Shown: positions 53,496 through 64,000 of the stretch, one piece after another
Numbering within the stretch: position 1 is the first letter of the stretch
Layout of the letters: the number at the start of each line of letters is the position of its first letter
Source of the DNA: Planctomycetota bacterium
GTDB lineage: Bacteria; Planctomycetota; UBA1135; GCA-002686595
Assembly: GCA_029259635.1 (NCBI GenBank)
Contig: JAJDEU010000050.1
Span: 1 to 64,000 of the forward strand
DNA: 64,000 nt
Reading direction: 5' to 3'
Notes under the pieces: generated by a model
The model's database searches: none
Seen by the model: the letters and a program-made list of their open reading frames with translations, nothing else
What the model was told of the DNA's origin: nothing
Program-made: the position numbers and the translations under genes

Positions 53496-56400
53496 CTACT
53501 GTCGGAAGTAGTCCATCAAAACCGACACACCCTGTGCCGGAATCGATTGGATTCCGATATCGAAGGGGTCGGTATCCAGGCGACGGTAAGCGTCGTTGAT
53601 GTCAATCACGTCAATCACTCCACCGCCGTGGCCACTCAGGTTCGGATTGGAGAACGGAATCGCGAGGAACATATAGGTCGCCTCGTTGACGTTTTGGACA
53701 CCCTTGACCTGACTCTTGCCGTTTGCCTGAACCGGCGAGCCGGCGCTGAACACCGACTGCGTATTGGGCAGTCCAGCGACGTTCATGAGGTTGTCGAAGG
53801 CAATGTCCACCGGAATTCCGGTCAACTGATCCGGCCCAATGGCGACTCGAACCGCGAACTCGATATCCCGCTGATGGGGGTTCTGGGTTCCTCCCGTCGA
53901 GAGCGGCTGTTGGCCGTTGGTCGTACTCTCGAGCACCAGGTTGGAGATCGCGCCTTGCCCGAGGGTTCCGATCTGCATTCCCGTCGCGGGATCGATCGGG
54001 TTTTCGTGAACGATCCAACAACCACCCTGTAGGTAGAAGTTGTCGACCGTAATCGATTTGGGGTTCGCAAACGGGATCGTCGAACGACCGATGATTTCGT
54101 CGAAGCCCCAACCGTTGACACCGTTCGGACCCGACTCAAACAGCGCAACCGAACCGTCGCGGTTCAAGATGAATGCAAAGTACACGTTGCGCCCAAAGCC
54201 GAAGCCCGATTGCCGCTGGGTCACCGCAACCTCGAAGGGAGAGTTGAGCTGGTTGCGAACGGTCTTGCGGACGTTCAGGCTGAACGTCGAGATCACGGAG
54301 ACGCTGTTCGAATCTTCATTGCAGACGAGCAGGTCTTCGTTGCCCGGATCCCACGCCAGTCCGCGCGGACCGTTCTCGACCTTGGTGGTCTTGAAGGCCT
54401 TGTGGAAGTTCGCCGAGGACGGGTTGATATTGATGAAGCTGACCGTTCCCGCGCTCTGGTTGCTGACCGCCAAGAAGTCGAGGTTCGGCGACATGGCCAG
54501 CGATGTTGGATCGGGCAACTGAATGCGATCGATCACGGTGAAGCGATTGCTGTTCAGCACGACGACTTCGCGTCGGACGCGGTCGATCACGTAGAGGAAG
54601 TAGCCGATCTGCTGACGTATCTGGTACGGGCTACAGGAAGCGATCGAGAGCTGCGGTGCCGACGGGCCGAGAAAGAAAGAGTTCTGCTCGCGCGTCGCCA
54701 ATCCCGCCGGCGGCTTCGGTCCGAAGACGGAGAGCGGATCCCCGAGGAAGTCCGGGTTAGGTCCGAGCAGGTTGTTCAGGATGATGGTGTTGCCCTGACC
54801 ATCGACGCCGAAGGAAGAGTCCACCGAAGTCGGCTCTTGGCCACCGACGAGCGGCGACAGACACAAGGGCGGAAAGACGAGCGGCGGAGGGTTGGGGTGC
54901 GGAGCCCAGGAAACGAGGTTGCCGAGTCCCGCGAAACTATTGCCGGGGATCTGCCCGGAAACGAGCGGACCCAGGGTGTTCGGAGCAGCCGTGGAAGGCT
55001 GAATAATTTTGAGCGAAGAGGTCGCGCAGATGTTGCCCCCGCCTGCCTGGCAACCGAAGGGCGGAGGACCGTTGTTGAAGGTCGTATCGAGCGCGCGGCC
55101 GAGCATCATGTCACTCACCGAGCTGATGAGCGGCGGCTTGACCAGCCGGGTGTCCAAGGTGCTGTCCATCGCCAGGGTGAACGCTCCAGCTGAGCCACCA
55201 TCGAAGGTGCAGTCGCCGACGGACTTCAGCGGCGGAGTCAAGCTACCCGCTTGCTGCAGGTTCGGATTGTTCGGGTAGTTCGAGTTGCCGCGCTTGATCG
55301 GAACCAGCGGGTCGAAGCTGGGGATGCCCGTGCCGGCACCAAAGCCGTTCAGGTCGATCAATGAGATGCCCGGCAGACTGCCTGAGAGCCCAACAAAAAC
55401 AACGTCCGGGGTTACCGGCGCGTTGACGAGCCCCGGTCCTTCGCCGGTGATGAAGAACGAATTCACCGTGTTCGCATTCATGTTCGGCGCCGTGTTGAGG
55501 TCGCGAACCGCGCTCATGCTGATCGTGACGTCGATACGGTTGAACAGACCACAGGTGGAAATCGAAGGACCCTGGCCGGGGAAGTCGAAGCTCGGGTCGA
55601 TCTCGTAGCGAGTCAGGTCGTAGACCGAGAGCGGCTTGGCGAAGAAGGGAACCGAGACGGGCGTCGTGGAACCGAACTGAACGGCAACGGCTCCCGAGAG
55701 CGGCGGAGTCAAGCCGACCGGAAGAGGTCCGACACTGAAGGGTTGAACCGGCTCCGTGAATTCGATGATGATGCTGGTACGCGGATCGACATCCTCTGCA
55801 CCCATCGAAGGCGTCACTGCGGCAGCGGTTGAGGAAGGCGTGCGCGCGACCTCAGGTCGCAGAAGGTCGGCATCCACGGTCGAAGAAGCCAGTGCCGGGC
55901 GGCGAAGCGGAGCCCCACTCGTTGAGCTCACCGACGTGGAGATGCTCATATTGATCTGGCGATTCGAGTCGAACATCTCGTGGGAGGAGAGGTCGTTGTC
56001 CTGATCGGGAATGAAGACAAAGGCGTCATCACCGACCAGCTTGGCAGCGCCGGCAAACGCAACCGGGTCTTCGGTTCCGGGGAAGCCGAGACCGGGGAAA
56101 GCGCCGTCAACGAGGAGCGCGATCGGCTTTCCGGTTCCGTCCAAGCCAATCCACTTCTGCTCCAAGAGCAGCGTCGCGTCCAAGGGGTCCACTCCTGCGA
56201 CCGTGCGACCTCCGATAAAGGCGCGGCCCGTGATGTCGGTGACAATTCCGGAGGTGGGATCGACGCTGGTCAGGGTGATCGTACCCAAGAGGTTCGAGTT
56301 GTCCTGCGCGGACGCTAGCGAGGAGAAGACCGACTTGAAATCGATAGGCGCCGAGAACCGAGCGTAGAAAAAGTGGTTTCCCGCGAGCCCATTGGGAAGT

Positions 56401-56675
56401 GTCTTGGTCGGTCTCCAGACGGTGCCCGCATGAATCGGATTCGTCGAGCGGACGTTGTCCGTCATGTCCTTCAGCGCCCGAATGGAAATCACCTGCGAGG
56501 TGACATTGCCGCTGACCGGATCAATCTTGTTGACTCGGTGCGGGAGCACTTGCCCGAAACCATTCGAGGCTTCCAAGAGGTCCATATCCCCTCCCTTATT
56601 GTCGCTGCCGGAGGGGCCGCAACCGGAAAGAGTGAGTCCGAGAGCAAGGCAAATGAAAGCCAGTCGGTTGTTCAT
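53496..56675 (-). CDS. Very large lipoprotein with Ig-like and beta-propeller (YVTN-like) regions
   Basis: A 1059-residue predicted lipoprotein. The start at 56675 gives MNNRLAFICLALGLTLSGC with lipidated Cys19. The N-terminal half contains segments like bacterial Ig-like Big_5 domains (DPRTSIIIEFTEPVQPFSV, ARFSAPIDFKSVF). The C-terminal part carries propeller repeats of the YVTN type: RFTVIDRIQLPDPTSLAMSP, LDFLAVSNQSAGTVSFININ, GPRGLAWDPGNEDLLVCNED and SNSVSVISTFSLNVRKTVRN. Several paired cysteines fit an extracytoplasmic location. It is monocistronic, with its own terminator. It shares the style of the shorter propeller lipoprotein at 11030-12337. The binding partner is unknown. Confidence 0.8.
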   Translation of the reverse strand: MNNRLAFICLALGLTLSGCGPSGSDNKGGDMDLLEASNGFGQVLPHRVNKIDPVSGNVTSQVISIRALKDMTDNVRSTNPIHAGTVWRPTKTLPNGLAGNHFFYARFSAPIDFKSVFSSLASAQDNSNLLGTITLTSVDPTSGIVTDITGRAFIGGRTVAGVDPLDATLLLEQKWIGLDGTGKPIALLVDGAFPGLGFPGTEDPVAFAGAAKLVGDDAFVFIPDQDNDLSSHEMFDSNRQINMSISTSVSSTSGAPLRRPALASSTVDADLLRPEVARTPSSTAAAVTPSMGAEDVDPRTSIIIEFTEPVQPFSVGPLPVGLTPPLSGAVAVQFGSTTPVSVPFFAKPLSVYDLTRYEIDPSFDFPGQGPSISTCGLFNRIDVTISMSAVRDLNTAPNMNANTVNSFFITGEGPGLVNAPVTPDVVFVGLSGSLPGISLIDLNGFGAGTGIPSFDPLVPIKRGNSNYPNNPNLQQAGSLTPPLKSVGDCTFDGGSAGAFTLAMDSTLDTRLVKPPLISSVSDMMLGRALDTTFNNGPPPFGCQAGGGNICATSSLKIIQPSTAAPNTLGPLVSGQIPGNSFAGLGNLVSWAPHPNPPPLVFPPLCLSPLVGGQEPTSVDSSFGVDGQGNTIILNNLLGPNPDFLGDPLSVFGPKPPAGLATREQNSFFLGPSAPQLSIASCSPYQIRQQIGYFLYVIDRVRREVVVLNSNRFTVIDRIQLPDPTSLAMSPNLDFLAVSNQSAGTVSFININPSSANFHKAFKTTKVENGPRGLAWDPGNEDLLVCNEDSNSVSVISTFSLNVRKTVRNQLNSPFEVAVTQRQSGFGFGRNVYFAFILNRDGSVALFESGPNGVNGWGFDEIIGRSTIPFANPKSITVDNFYLQGGCWIVHENPIDPATGMQIGTLGQGAISNLVLESTTNGQQPLSTGGTQNPHQRDIEFAVRVAIGPDQLTGIPVDIAFDNLMNVAGLPNTQSVFSAGSPVQANGKSQVKGVQNVNEATYMFLAIPFSNPNLSGHGGGVIDVIDINDAYRRLDTDPFDIGIQSIPAQGVSVLMDYFRQ

Positions 56676-57273
56676 CACGTAGCGTCGCAAGGGGAGATGC
56701 GTGGAGGGAGGAGAGTGGGCTGATCGGACAGAGAGTGGGCCGCGAAGTGATCCCAGCAAAACCCGGTCGCGAAACGAAATTCCCGAGCGATTCACGGCGC
56801 CCGGGAGCTTCGAACGCAACGATCATGCAGCGATCACTGGCGTTAACAATCAATCACTATGCCAGCGGGCCTGGGCACCCGTCGTGGAGCACCCCAATCC
56901 CCGTAAGCACAGCAGAACGGGGAGGTTACCGATTATCTGCCGTCTCGGCCAGGAATCGCTCGGGCGGACCGCATGCCATTTCGCGCCGAAAGAGGAGCGA
57001 CAGCGCACACCTCGATCGCTCCTATCCGCACATACCAGCCCCCCACTGACGGACCTCAGGGCAGCCTAAATCGCTGTTCTGGAGAGGCTTAGCCCAGATC
57101 CTCGGTTCCCGCGCCCATTCTTCCTCCGAGCCAGATCCCCGCTCCTTCCGCCAGATCGCCCCTCTCGATCTTTCTCACGGCGCTCCCCGAATTGTCGGCC
57201 CACGGCTTTCTCAGGCGGACGGCTCGGAACAAGTGCCGCGAAACTTGGGGGCCGGGAGACTAGGCTGAGCGTT
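56676..57273. other. Long intergenic region between the divergent lipoprotein and ruvB
   Basis: This 598-nt region separates divergent genes and must contain both promoters. No open frame with homology, tRNA, SRP RNA, RNase P RNA or tmRNA signature, or repeat shared with the rest of the window was recognised. A small RNA cannot be excluded. Confidence 0.4.
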
Positions 57274-58320
57274 ATGCCCGCTTCGGATCACGTTGTAAAT
57301 CCCAACGCCTTTCTCCCCGACTCCGCTCAGGCGGCCACCTCTCCGCGCGCGAGTTCGATCGAGCGTGAGCTGGAAAACAGCCTACGGCCTGCCGGCTTTC
57401 ACGAGTTTGTCGGACAACGGCGCGTCGTCGACAATTTGCGCATCGCCATAACGGCTGCGCAGGAGCGAGAAGAAGCTCTCGATCACGTCCTGCTCTCGGG
57501 TCCCCCCGGCCTCGGCAAGACCAGTCTCGCGCGAATTCTCACCGCAGAGATCGACGTTCAACTACACACGACCAGCGGGCCCGCCCTCGAACGCCCGCGC
57601 GACCTCGTGGGAATTTTGACGCAGCTCCAACCGGGTGACGTCTTCTTTGTCGACGAGATTCACCGCGTTCCGATCTCCGTCGAAGAGTATCTCTACTCCG
57701 CAATGGAGGACTACTCCGTCGACTTCACGCTCGACCAAGGGCCGAACGCGCGCATCCTGCCGCTCAAAATCGCACCGTTCACTTTAGTCGGTGCAACGAC
57801 ACGCGAGGGGTTGTTGTCCGCCCCCATGCGCAGCCGCTTCGGATTGCTCGAGCGTCTCTCGCCGTATCCCGACGAAGACCTGATCCAAATCCTCTTGCGT
57901 TCCGCAAAGATTCTAAAAGTCGCACTCACCCCATCCGCCGCCGCCATCATCGCGAGTCGAAGTCGCGGAACACCTCGTGTCGCCAATCGCTTTCTGCGTC
58001 GCGCGCGCGATGTTGCGCAAGTGCATGGCGCCAACGAGATCGATGAGAGCTTGGCCAATGACTCACTCGAACGACTCGGTGTCGACGCCAATGGCCTAGA
58101 AGAAATGGATCGCAAGATTCTCGACTGCCTCTGCCGCTCACAGGGTAGAGCGGTCGGCCTCAAGACGATCGCCGCTTCCGTGGGCGAGAGTGAAGACACC
58201 ATCGAGGAGGTCTTCGAACCGCACTTGCTTCGCAAAGGGTTCATCGAAAAGACGGCACGCGGGCGCTTGGTCACTGCGCAAGGAGCCAGCGCCGTAGGTG
58301 TCGCTTTCGGCAATCTCTAG
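57274..58320 (+). CDS. ruvB: Holliday junction branch migration ATPase RuvB
   Basis: A 348-residue RuvB of normal size. ERELENSLRPAGFHEFVGQ is the typical opening. The Walker A motif is LLSGPPGLGKTSLARIL, Walker B is VFFVDEIHRVP, TLVGATTREGLLSAPMRSRF holds sensor 1 and the arginine finger, and RSRGTPRVANRFLRRARD is sensor 2. The winged-helix C-terminus (ILDCLCRSQGRAVGLKTIAA) ends normally. RuvB hexamers drive branch migration with RuvA, and RuvC resolves the junction; neither ruvA nor ruvC is present here. It leads a plus-strand series with the SpoIID protein 88 nt downstream. Confidence 0.97.
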   Translation: MPASDHVVNPNAFLPDSAQAATSPRASSIERELENSLRPAGFHEFVGQRRVVDNLRIAITAAQEREEALDHVLLSGPPGLGKTSLARILTAEIDVQLHTTSGPALERPRDLVGILTQLQPGDVFFVDEIHRVPISVEEYLYSAMEDYSVDFTLDQGPNARILPLKIAPFTLVGATTREGLLSAPMRSRFGLLERLSPYPDEDLIQILLRSAKILKVALTPSAAAIIASRSRGTPRVANRFLRRARDVAQVHGANEIDESLANDSLERLGVDANGLEEMDRKILDCLCRSQGRAVGLKTIAASVGESEDTIEEVFEPHLLRKGFIEKTARGRLVTAQGASAVGVAFGNL

Positions 58321-58408
58321 CGGAATTCGCCACTTTCGGGACTGCACGATCGCCACGCTCCCGACTGTGCTCGACAACTCTTCGACCCCTTCAACACGGG
58401 CCCTCACC

Positions 58409-60843
<2,435 letters not shown>

Positions 60844-60851
60844 CGTTTCCG

Positions 60852-61004
60852 TTAAACGCGTTTAAAGTCGGGGCACTTCATCGCGTTGGGGCGCTCCGGT
60901 CGACTACAGACGGAACCGTAGTCGTACTTGCACCGATCGCACAGCGGACTCCCGCCCAGTGAGCGGCGGAAGAACCCGAGGATACGCGCGAAGAACTCTC
61001 GCAT
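60852..61004 (-). CDS. Small four-cysteine protein (50 residues), probable metal-binding
   Basis: A 50-residue basic protein starting at the ATG at 61004, 28 nt after the stop of the SH3-domain gene, so probably co-transcribed. An amphipathic N-terminal half (REFFARILGFFRRSLG) is followed by SPLCDRCKYDYGSVCSRPER and PNAMKCPDFKR. The C-x2-C-x6-C ... C arrangement suggests a single zinc or iron-sulfur site. The density of conserved-looking Cys, Pro and Arg residues supports a real gene. No function can be assigned. The frame is too regular to be a chance shadow of tgt, with which it does not overlap. Confidence 0.6.
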   Translation of the reverse strand: MREFFARILGFFRRSLGGSPLCDRCKYDYGSVCSRPERPNAMKCPDFKRV

Positions 61005-61032
61005 CACCGACTTCGAGGGCTTTTGGAACCCG

Positions 61033-62304
61033 CTAGTTCCGACTGACGATCTCGATGCGTGCGAGATCCACGATCGGCGGTGCAGTTGCTCCACCGTCCG
61101 TCGCGACGAGCGGCAGTACCTCGCCGCGCACGCCGACATCTTTGCCGAGGAACATCAGCAGGTCATAGCGCCCACTCGTGCAGACGACTTCGCAGACATC
61201 GCGTCCGCCCCAGCGCAAGTAGTAACGCGTTTGCTCGCCAACCGTGCGGCGCTCCAGCAGACCGCGCTCGTCGAATCGGTCTCCCAGCGGATTCCTGCGC
61301 TTGGATTCATCGCGAATCTCGCGCAGCAGTTCCTCGTTTTCGAGCTTCCTGCGCGCTTTCTCTGCCTCGAGGTCCGCCCGGAGACTTGCGATTGCTTCGA
61401 GCCTTTCAACCTGATGGAGTCGGTCCTCCACGAGCAAGCGAACCTCCGGGGTCGGCTCCAACTTCAGAACCGCGCCGTAGGCATTGCGCACCAACTCAAA
61501 GTTGGGCTTCGTGCGTGCGCGCTCTCGATCGAGTGCGGAGTGTGCGCGTGAGAGTGCTTCCCGAGTGACGTCCGCGCGAGCGGGGTCTTTGCTGGCCACG
61601 ACCGGTGGATTGGTGGATACGTCCGTACTCGAGGCTTCCATCGCTCGCGGAATCAACGCCGCGGTCTGCGCCTTTTTCCATGCGGCTTCGCCACCGCTCG
61701 GAACGAGAGCGAGATGCCCGGTTCGAATCCACGCCCAAAACCCGGGCGGCGACCAGACGTAGATCCACTCTGCCGACTCCTTTTCGAATTCGGCCGGCGT
61801 CTCGATCACACGCACGCGATCGCCCGCATACAGCTGACCGATCGGATAGTTGTTCACACCACTCGAGGGCAGAACGCGAACGTTCAATCCGTTTCGCGTA
61901 ACCTCGACTACGTTCGGATCATCGGTCTCGGTGACGTACTTGCGATAGACCCAGACGGCGAAGCCGGTGGGAATCTCAGCCTTGGACCAGCCCGCGAGTT
62001 CACCGTGAATGCGAACGATGGTTCCCGTCTCGAGCTTCGCGAGCTCGCGTCCGTTCGCGTCCGGCACATTGCGAAGGATCGCGTCCTTGCGTGTGATCTT
62101 TGCGTAGCTCAGTGCGGGCTCTTGGCCCGATTGCTCATCTTGAATCGCCGACGTAGAAGGGACTGGGGGAAGACTCGCTACGGGGACACTCGCTGCAGAA
62201 GTACTCGCTGCAGAAGAACCGCCAACCGTAAAGGCGGCGGTGAGGAGAACGAGTGCCGAAGTGGCGATGCTGCGAGTTCGATTGGATCGAAGCCTTGTGA
62301 TCAT
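61033..62304 (-). CDS. Exported protein with two SH3-like domains and a coiled coil
   Basis: A 423-residue protein. The N-terminal signal sequence (SIATSALVLLTAAFTVGGSS) is followed by an Ala/Ser/Pro linker encoded partly by a short tandem duplication. Two bacterial SH3-type domains lie at about 70-130 (ILRNVPDANGRELAKLETGT ... GFAVWVYRKYV) and 135-200 (NGLNVRVLPSSGVNNYPIGQ ... GFWAWIRTGHL). A charged coiled coil follows (about 260-345, LRADLEAEKARRKLENEELL), and the C-terminal part (YYLRWGGRDVCEV to the end) is beta-rich and OB-like. SH3 domains of this kind often bind peptidoglycan, so a cell-wall-associated periplasmic protein is likely. The 50-residue cysteine protein follows on the same strand. 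Confidence 0.78.
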   Translation of the reverse strand: MITRLRSNRTRSIATSALVLLTAAFTVGGSSAASTSAASVPVASLPPVPSTSAIQDEQSGQEPALSYAKITRKDAILRNVPDANGRELAKLETGTIVRIHGELAGWSKAEIPTGFAVWVYRKYVTETDDPNVVEVTRNGLNVRVLPSSGVNNYPIGQLYAGDRVRVIETPAEFEKESAEWIYVWSPPGFWAWIRTGHLALVPSGGEAAWKKAQTAALIPRAMEASSTDVSTNPPVVASKDPARADVTREALSRAHSALDRERARTKPNFELVRNAYGAVLKLEPTPEVRLLVEDRLHQVERLEAIASLRADLEAEKARRKLENEELLREIRDESKRRNPLGDRFDERGLLERRTVGEQTRYYLRWGGRDVCEVVCTSGRYDLLMFLGKDVGVRGEVLPLVATDGGATAPPIVDLARIEIVSRN

Positions 62305-62486
62305 GTTGTCTTTCCGGCAATCGGATTCTGGCGCGCGCGCCGAGAGTGAATACCGTTCCGCTGTTTCCCAATGTGGCGGGCAGGTGAAGCGGGAAGGTAA
62401 CCTCCGTCGGCGAACCTCCTCAAAAACCGCTCCATTAGCTGTATCCTAGCCCTCCGCGCGAAGACGATCCACCATGCGCTATCCCG

Positions 62487-63617
62487 ATGACGACCACTGA
62501 AAGCCTGCGCTTCCCCTATATGGTCTGGGCTCACACCGAGTCCTTCCTCTCGCCCTACTGTCTCTCCCAATCGGGCATGCCCGCGCCGGACCCCGCCCTG
62601 CTCGGTCCGACTCCCCCAATCGACCTCTCGCCTCCGACCGCGGAGGCACTGCCAGCACTGAAAGCCCGGCTCGCCGAGCTCTTCCGGGTGGACTCCAGCC
62701 GGGTGCTCGTCACCGCCGGGGCTTCGGCCGCCATGTTCACCGTGGCGCAGCGCTACTTTCAGCCCGGCACGAGGGTGGTCACCGAGCTGCCCTCCTACGA
62801 ACCCTTCCGAGCCCTGCCCGAGCTGCAAGGTGCTGAGCTTCGGCTCGTCACCCGAGAAGCGAGCGACAACTTCCGCCTCGACCTGGACGCTGTCGAGTCC
62901 GCCCTGGAAGGATGCTCGCCCGCGAAGCCCGGCCACATCTTCCTCTCGAACCCCAATAACCCCACGGGACAAGCGCTCGGGCGCGAGCAGCTAGTTCAAC
63001 TCTCCGCAGCTGCGGAGAGAGCGGGCGGCCTCTTGATCTCCAACGAGATCTATATGGAGTTTGCGAACCCGGGAGAGCGCGTCCACGCCTTCGATCTTGC
63101 GCCCAATACGATCTCGATCGGGGGGCTCACGAAAGCCTACGGCCTGGGAGCCCTGCGTACGGGCTGGATGATTCTCGGTGAAGGAGTGCAGCCCGATCAC
63201 CCCAGCCTCACCGACCTGACCTATCTCAACTACGTGGATCTCGCGACGCCGGCTCTCCGCCTCGCCACCCAAGCCCTCGACCGACTCGAAGCCCTGCTTC
63301 AACCGGTGCGCCAATTCGAGGCTCACGGCCGCCCCCATCTCGTGCGCTGGCTCGCGGAGACGCCCGGCGTGAGTGGCCCGCCCCCGCAGTTCGGCTTGGC
63401 AGCCTTTCCGATGATCGAGGGCGTGAGCGACACGCGGGCACTCGCCCGAACTCTCGCGCGCGACTGGAGCGTCGACGTCGTCCCCGGCGAGTCTTTTGGC
63501 CTGCCAGGTCACGTCCGAATCGGCTTCGGCGTCCCCGAAGAGACCCTGGTCGAGGGCTTGAAGCGGCTCGGAGAGGGAATCGAGCACTTCCGGAGCGGGA
63601 GCCGGCAGAGCAGTTGA
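62487..63617 (+). CDS. Class I/II pyridoxal-phosphate aminotransferase
   Basis: A 376-residue fold-type I aminotransferase. LVTAGASAAMFTVAQRYF is the cofactor phosphate region; IFLSNPNNPTGQALGREQL carries the invariant asparagine and NPTG; LLISNEIYMEF carries the pyridine-binding position; and ISIGGLTKAYGLGALRTGW holds the PLP lysine. The C-terminal arginine in GHVRIGFG fits the carboxylate-binding Arg. The substrate is unknown; the chain looks like the MalY/aspartate aminotransferase-like group of solitary enzymes. It is followed 6 nt later by a MITE-like element and then panD, so it may be separate from pantothenate synthesis. The start at 62487 lies in a poorly defined leader. Confidence 0.88.
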   Translation: MTTTESLRFPYMVWAHTESFLSPYCLSQSGMPAPDPALLGPTPPIDLSPPTAEALPALKARLAELFRVDSSRVLVTAGASAAMFTVAQRYFQPGTRVVTELPSYEPFRALPELQGAELRLVTREASDNFRLDLDAVESALEGCSPAKPGHIFLSNPNNPTGQALGREQLVQLSAAAERAGGLLISNEIYMEFANPGERVHAFDLAPNTISIGGLTKAYGLGALRTGWMILGEGVQPDHPSLTDLTYLNYVDLATPALRLATQALDRLEALLQPVRQFEAHGRPHLVRWLAETPGVSGPPPQFGLAAFPMIEGVSDTRALARTLARDWSVDVVPGESFGLPGHVRIGFGVPEETLVEGLKRLGEGIEHFRSGSRQSS

Positions 63618-63623
63618 TCCCCG

Positions 63624-63786
63624 GAACTGACTGGGTTCCGTGTGGAAAGCTCGTCCTAAGTGCCTGCCGTGAAGGGGCCTTGGACGGTTTGGGAGGTTCG
63701 AGGGCCTGCACTGGGTCCATTCGATCGCAAGTCCCGTCGTGGACGGATCTAGCGCCAGGGCTTTCCACACGGAACCCAGTCAGTTC
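63624..63786. repeat. Family 2 MITE-like element, copy B (163 bp)
   Basis: Bounded by 27-nt perfect inverted repeats (63624-63650 and 63760-63786) beginning GAACTGACTGGGTTCC. The ends match the copy at 34412-34574, and the total length, 163 bp, is identical. The interior is largely different apart from short patches. It starts 6 nt after the aminotransferase stop. No open frame, and no clear target-site duplication (flanks CCCCG and GGAAG). Confidence 0.9.
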
Positions 63787-63800
63787 GGAAGGGCGACTTT

Positions 63801-63832
63801 CGGGGAGCTAGAATCGCTCTAGCACCTCCCCG
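63801..63832. other. Bulged hairpin upstream of panD
   Basis: CGGGGAGCTAGA and TCTAG/CTCCCCG form a 12-bp stem with a 5-nt loop and a 3-nt bulge (CAC). There is no T-tract, so it is not a typical terminator. On the plus strand the left arm includes TAGAAT, a possible -10 element for panD. Could be a leader structure or an operator. The rest of 63787-63951 shows nothing else clear. Confidence 0.35.
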
Positions 63833-63951
63833 AGCCCGCTTCGCTCATTGTCCCCGCTCCCCGCCTGGTCACCGGAGCGTCTGGAGGGCAACATGGCCCC
63901 CCTCGATCGGCCGCGCGCCATCCACCTCTATCCACGACCGACCCTTTTTCG

Positions 63952-64000
63952 ATGCGTACCTTTCTGCGATCCAAGATCCACCGCGCCACCGTCACCGAGG
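63952..64000 (+). CDS. panD: Aspartate 1-decarboxylase, 5' end only
   Basis: The last 49 nt encode MRTFLRSKIHRATVTE, which matches the highly conserved N-terminus of PanD (M-x-R-x-x-L-x-S-K-I-H-R-A-x-V-T). PanD makes beta-alanine for pantothenate and CoA and is a self-cleaving pyruvoyl enzyme. The Gly-Ser processing site lies beyond the window. The frame is open to the end. Confidence 0.85.
   Translation, partial: MRTFLRSKIHRATVTE

Noticed and set aside
61711..61740. A tRNA T-arm-like motif CCCGGTTCGAATCC
   Set aside because: It lies inside the coding frame of the SH3-domain protein, with no acceptor stem, anticodon arm or CCA partner around it.
62188..62217. A 15-bp tandem direct repeat (ACTCGCTGCAGAAG)
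   Set aside because: It is a local duplication in the Ala/Ser/Thr linker of the exported SH3 protein; too short to be a CRISPR or mobile element.

Overview
The window is a chromosomal stretch of a high-GC bacterium with a Gram-negative style envelope. It has many lipoprotein-type signal peptides, a long YidC with a large periplasmic domain, an aa3-type terminal oxidase, and menaquinone-type ubiA/ubiX/ubiE genes. An ECF sigma factor is fused to a membrane anchor and extracellular domains, and there are very large beta-propeller lipoproteins and many starts without a clear Shine-Dalgarno sequence. Together these suggest a member of the Planctomycetota or a close relative. This is an inference from gene style, not from a marker gene alignment. 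No rRNA, tRNA, CRISPR array, phage or transposase gene was recognised.

Layout. 1-3947: an NfsA-type nitroreductase, the sigma-factor/membrane/extracellular fusion and a tiny lipoprotein, bracketed by two copies of a long palindromic repeat; the second copy has 64-bp perfect arms. 3932-8784 (-): three coupled glycosyltransferase genes, one a GT2-GT4 fusion. 8945-10912 (-): OPT-family transporter. 11030-20435 (-): respiratory cluster (diheme cytochrome c, cox subunits II, I, III-like, III, IV, a CPTC mini-protein, a degenerate Sco-like protein) followed by a sulfatase-like lipoprotein and an NHL-like lipoprotein. 20750-21568 (-): cupredoxin-like protein with its own terminator. 21799-26394 (-): prkA-yeaH-spoVR stress operon. 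26650-27600 (+): M28 peptidase/glutaminyl cyclase-like lipoprotein. 27695-34321 (-): nrdR, an NrdD-like ATP-cone protein without a glycyl-radical site, and smc. Two NrdR-box-like sites precede nrdR, and just beyond them lies a 163-bp MITE-like element. 34620-38910 (-): yidC-mnmE and a phosphoesterase. 39202-40227 (+): parvulin-type isomerase. 40224-44064 (-): hisS-nadD-MraY/WecA-like transferase-type II thioesterase, tightly overlapping.

44461-47129: a lipoprotein with a strong terminator, miaA and an unknown exported protein. 47170-53387 (-): ubiE-CPBP protease-ubiX-ubiA-holA-mutL, largely coupled. 53496-56675 (-): a 1059-residue lipoprotein with its own terminator. 57274-60843 (+): ruvB, a SpoIID-domain lipoprotein and tgt. 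60852-62304 (-): an SH3-domain exported protein and a 50-residue four-cysteine protein. 62487-64000 (+): a PLP aminotransferase, a second 163-bp MITE-like element and the 5' end of panD.

Most genes are ordinary housekeeping or respiratory functions. The parts most worth a second look are the two repeat families (long palindromes with conserved ends but different, still palindromic, centres; and equal-length 163-bp elements), the nrdR/NrdD-like operon with its own NrdR boxes, and the sigma-factor fusion.
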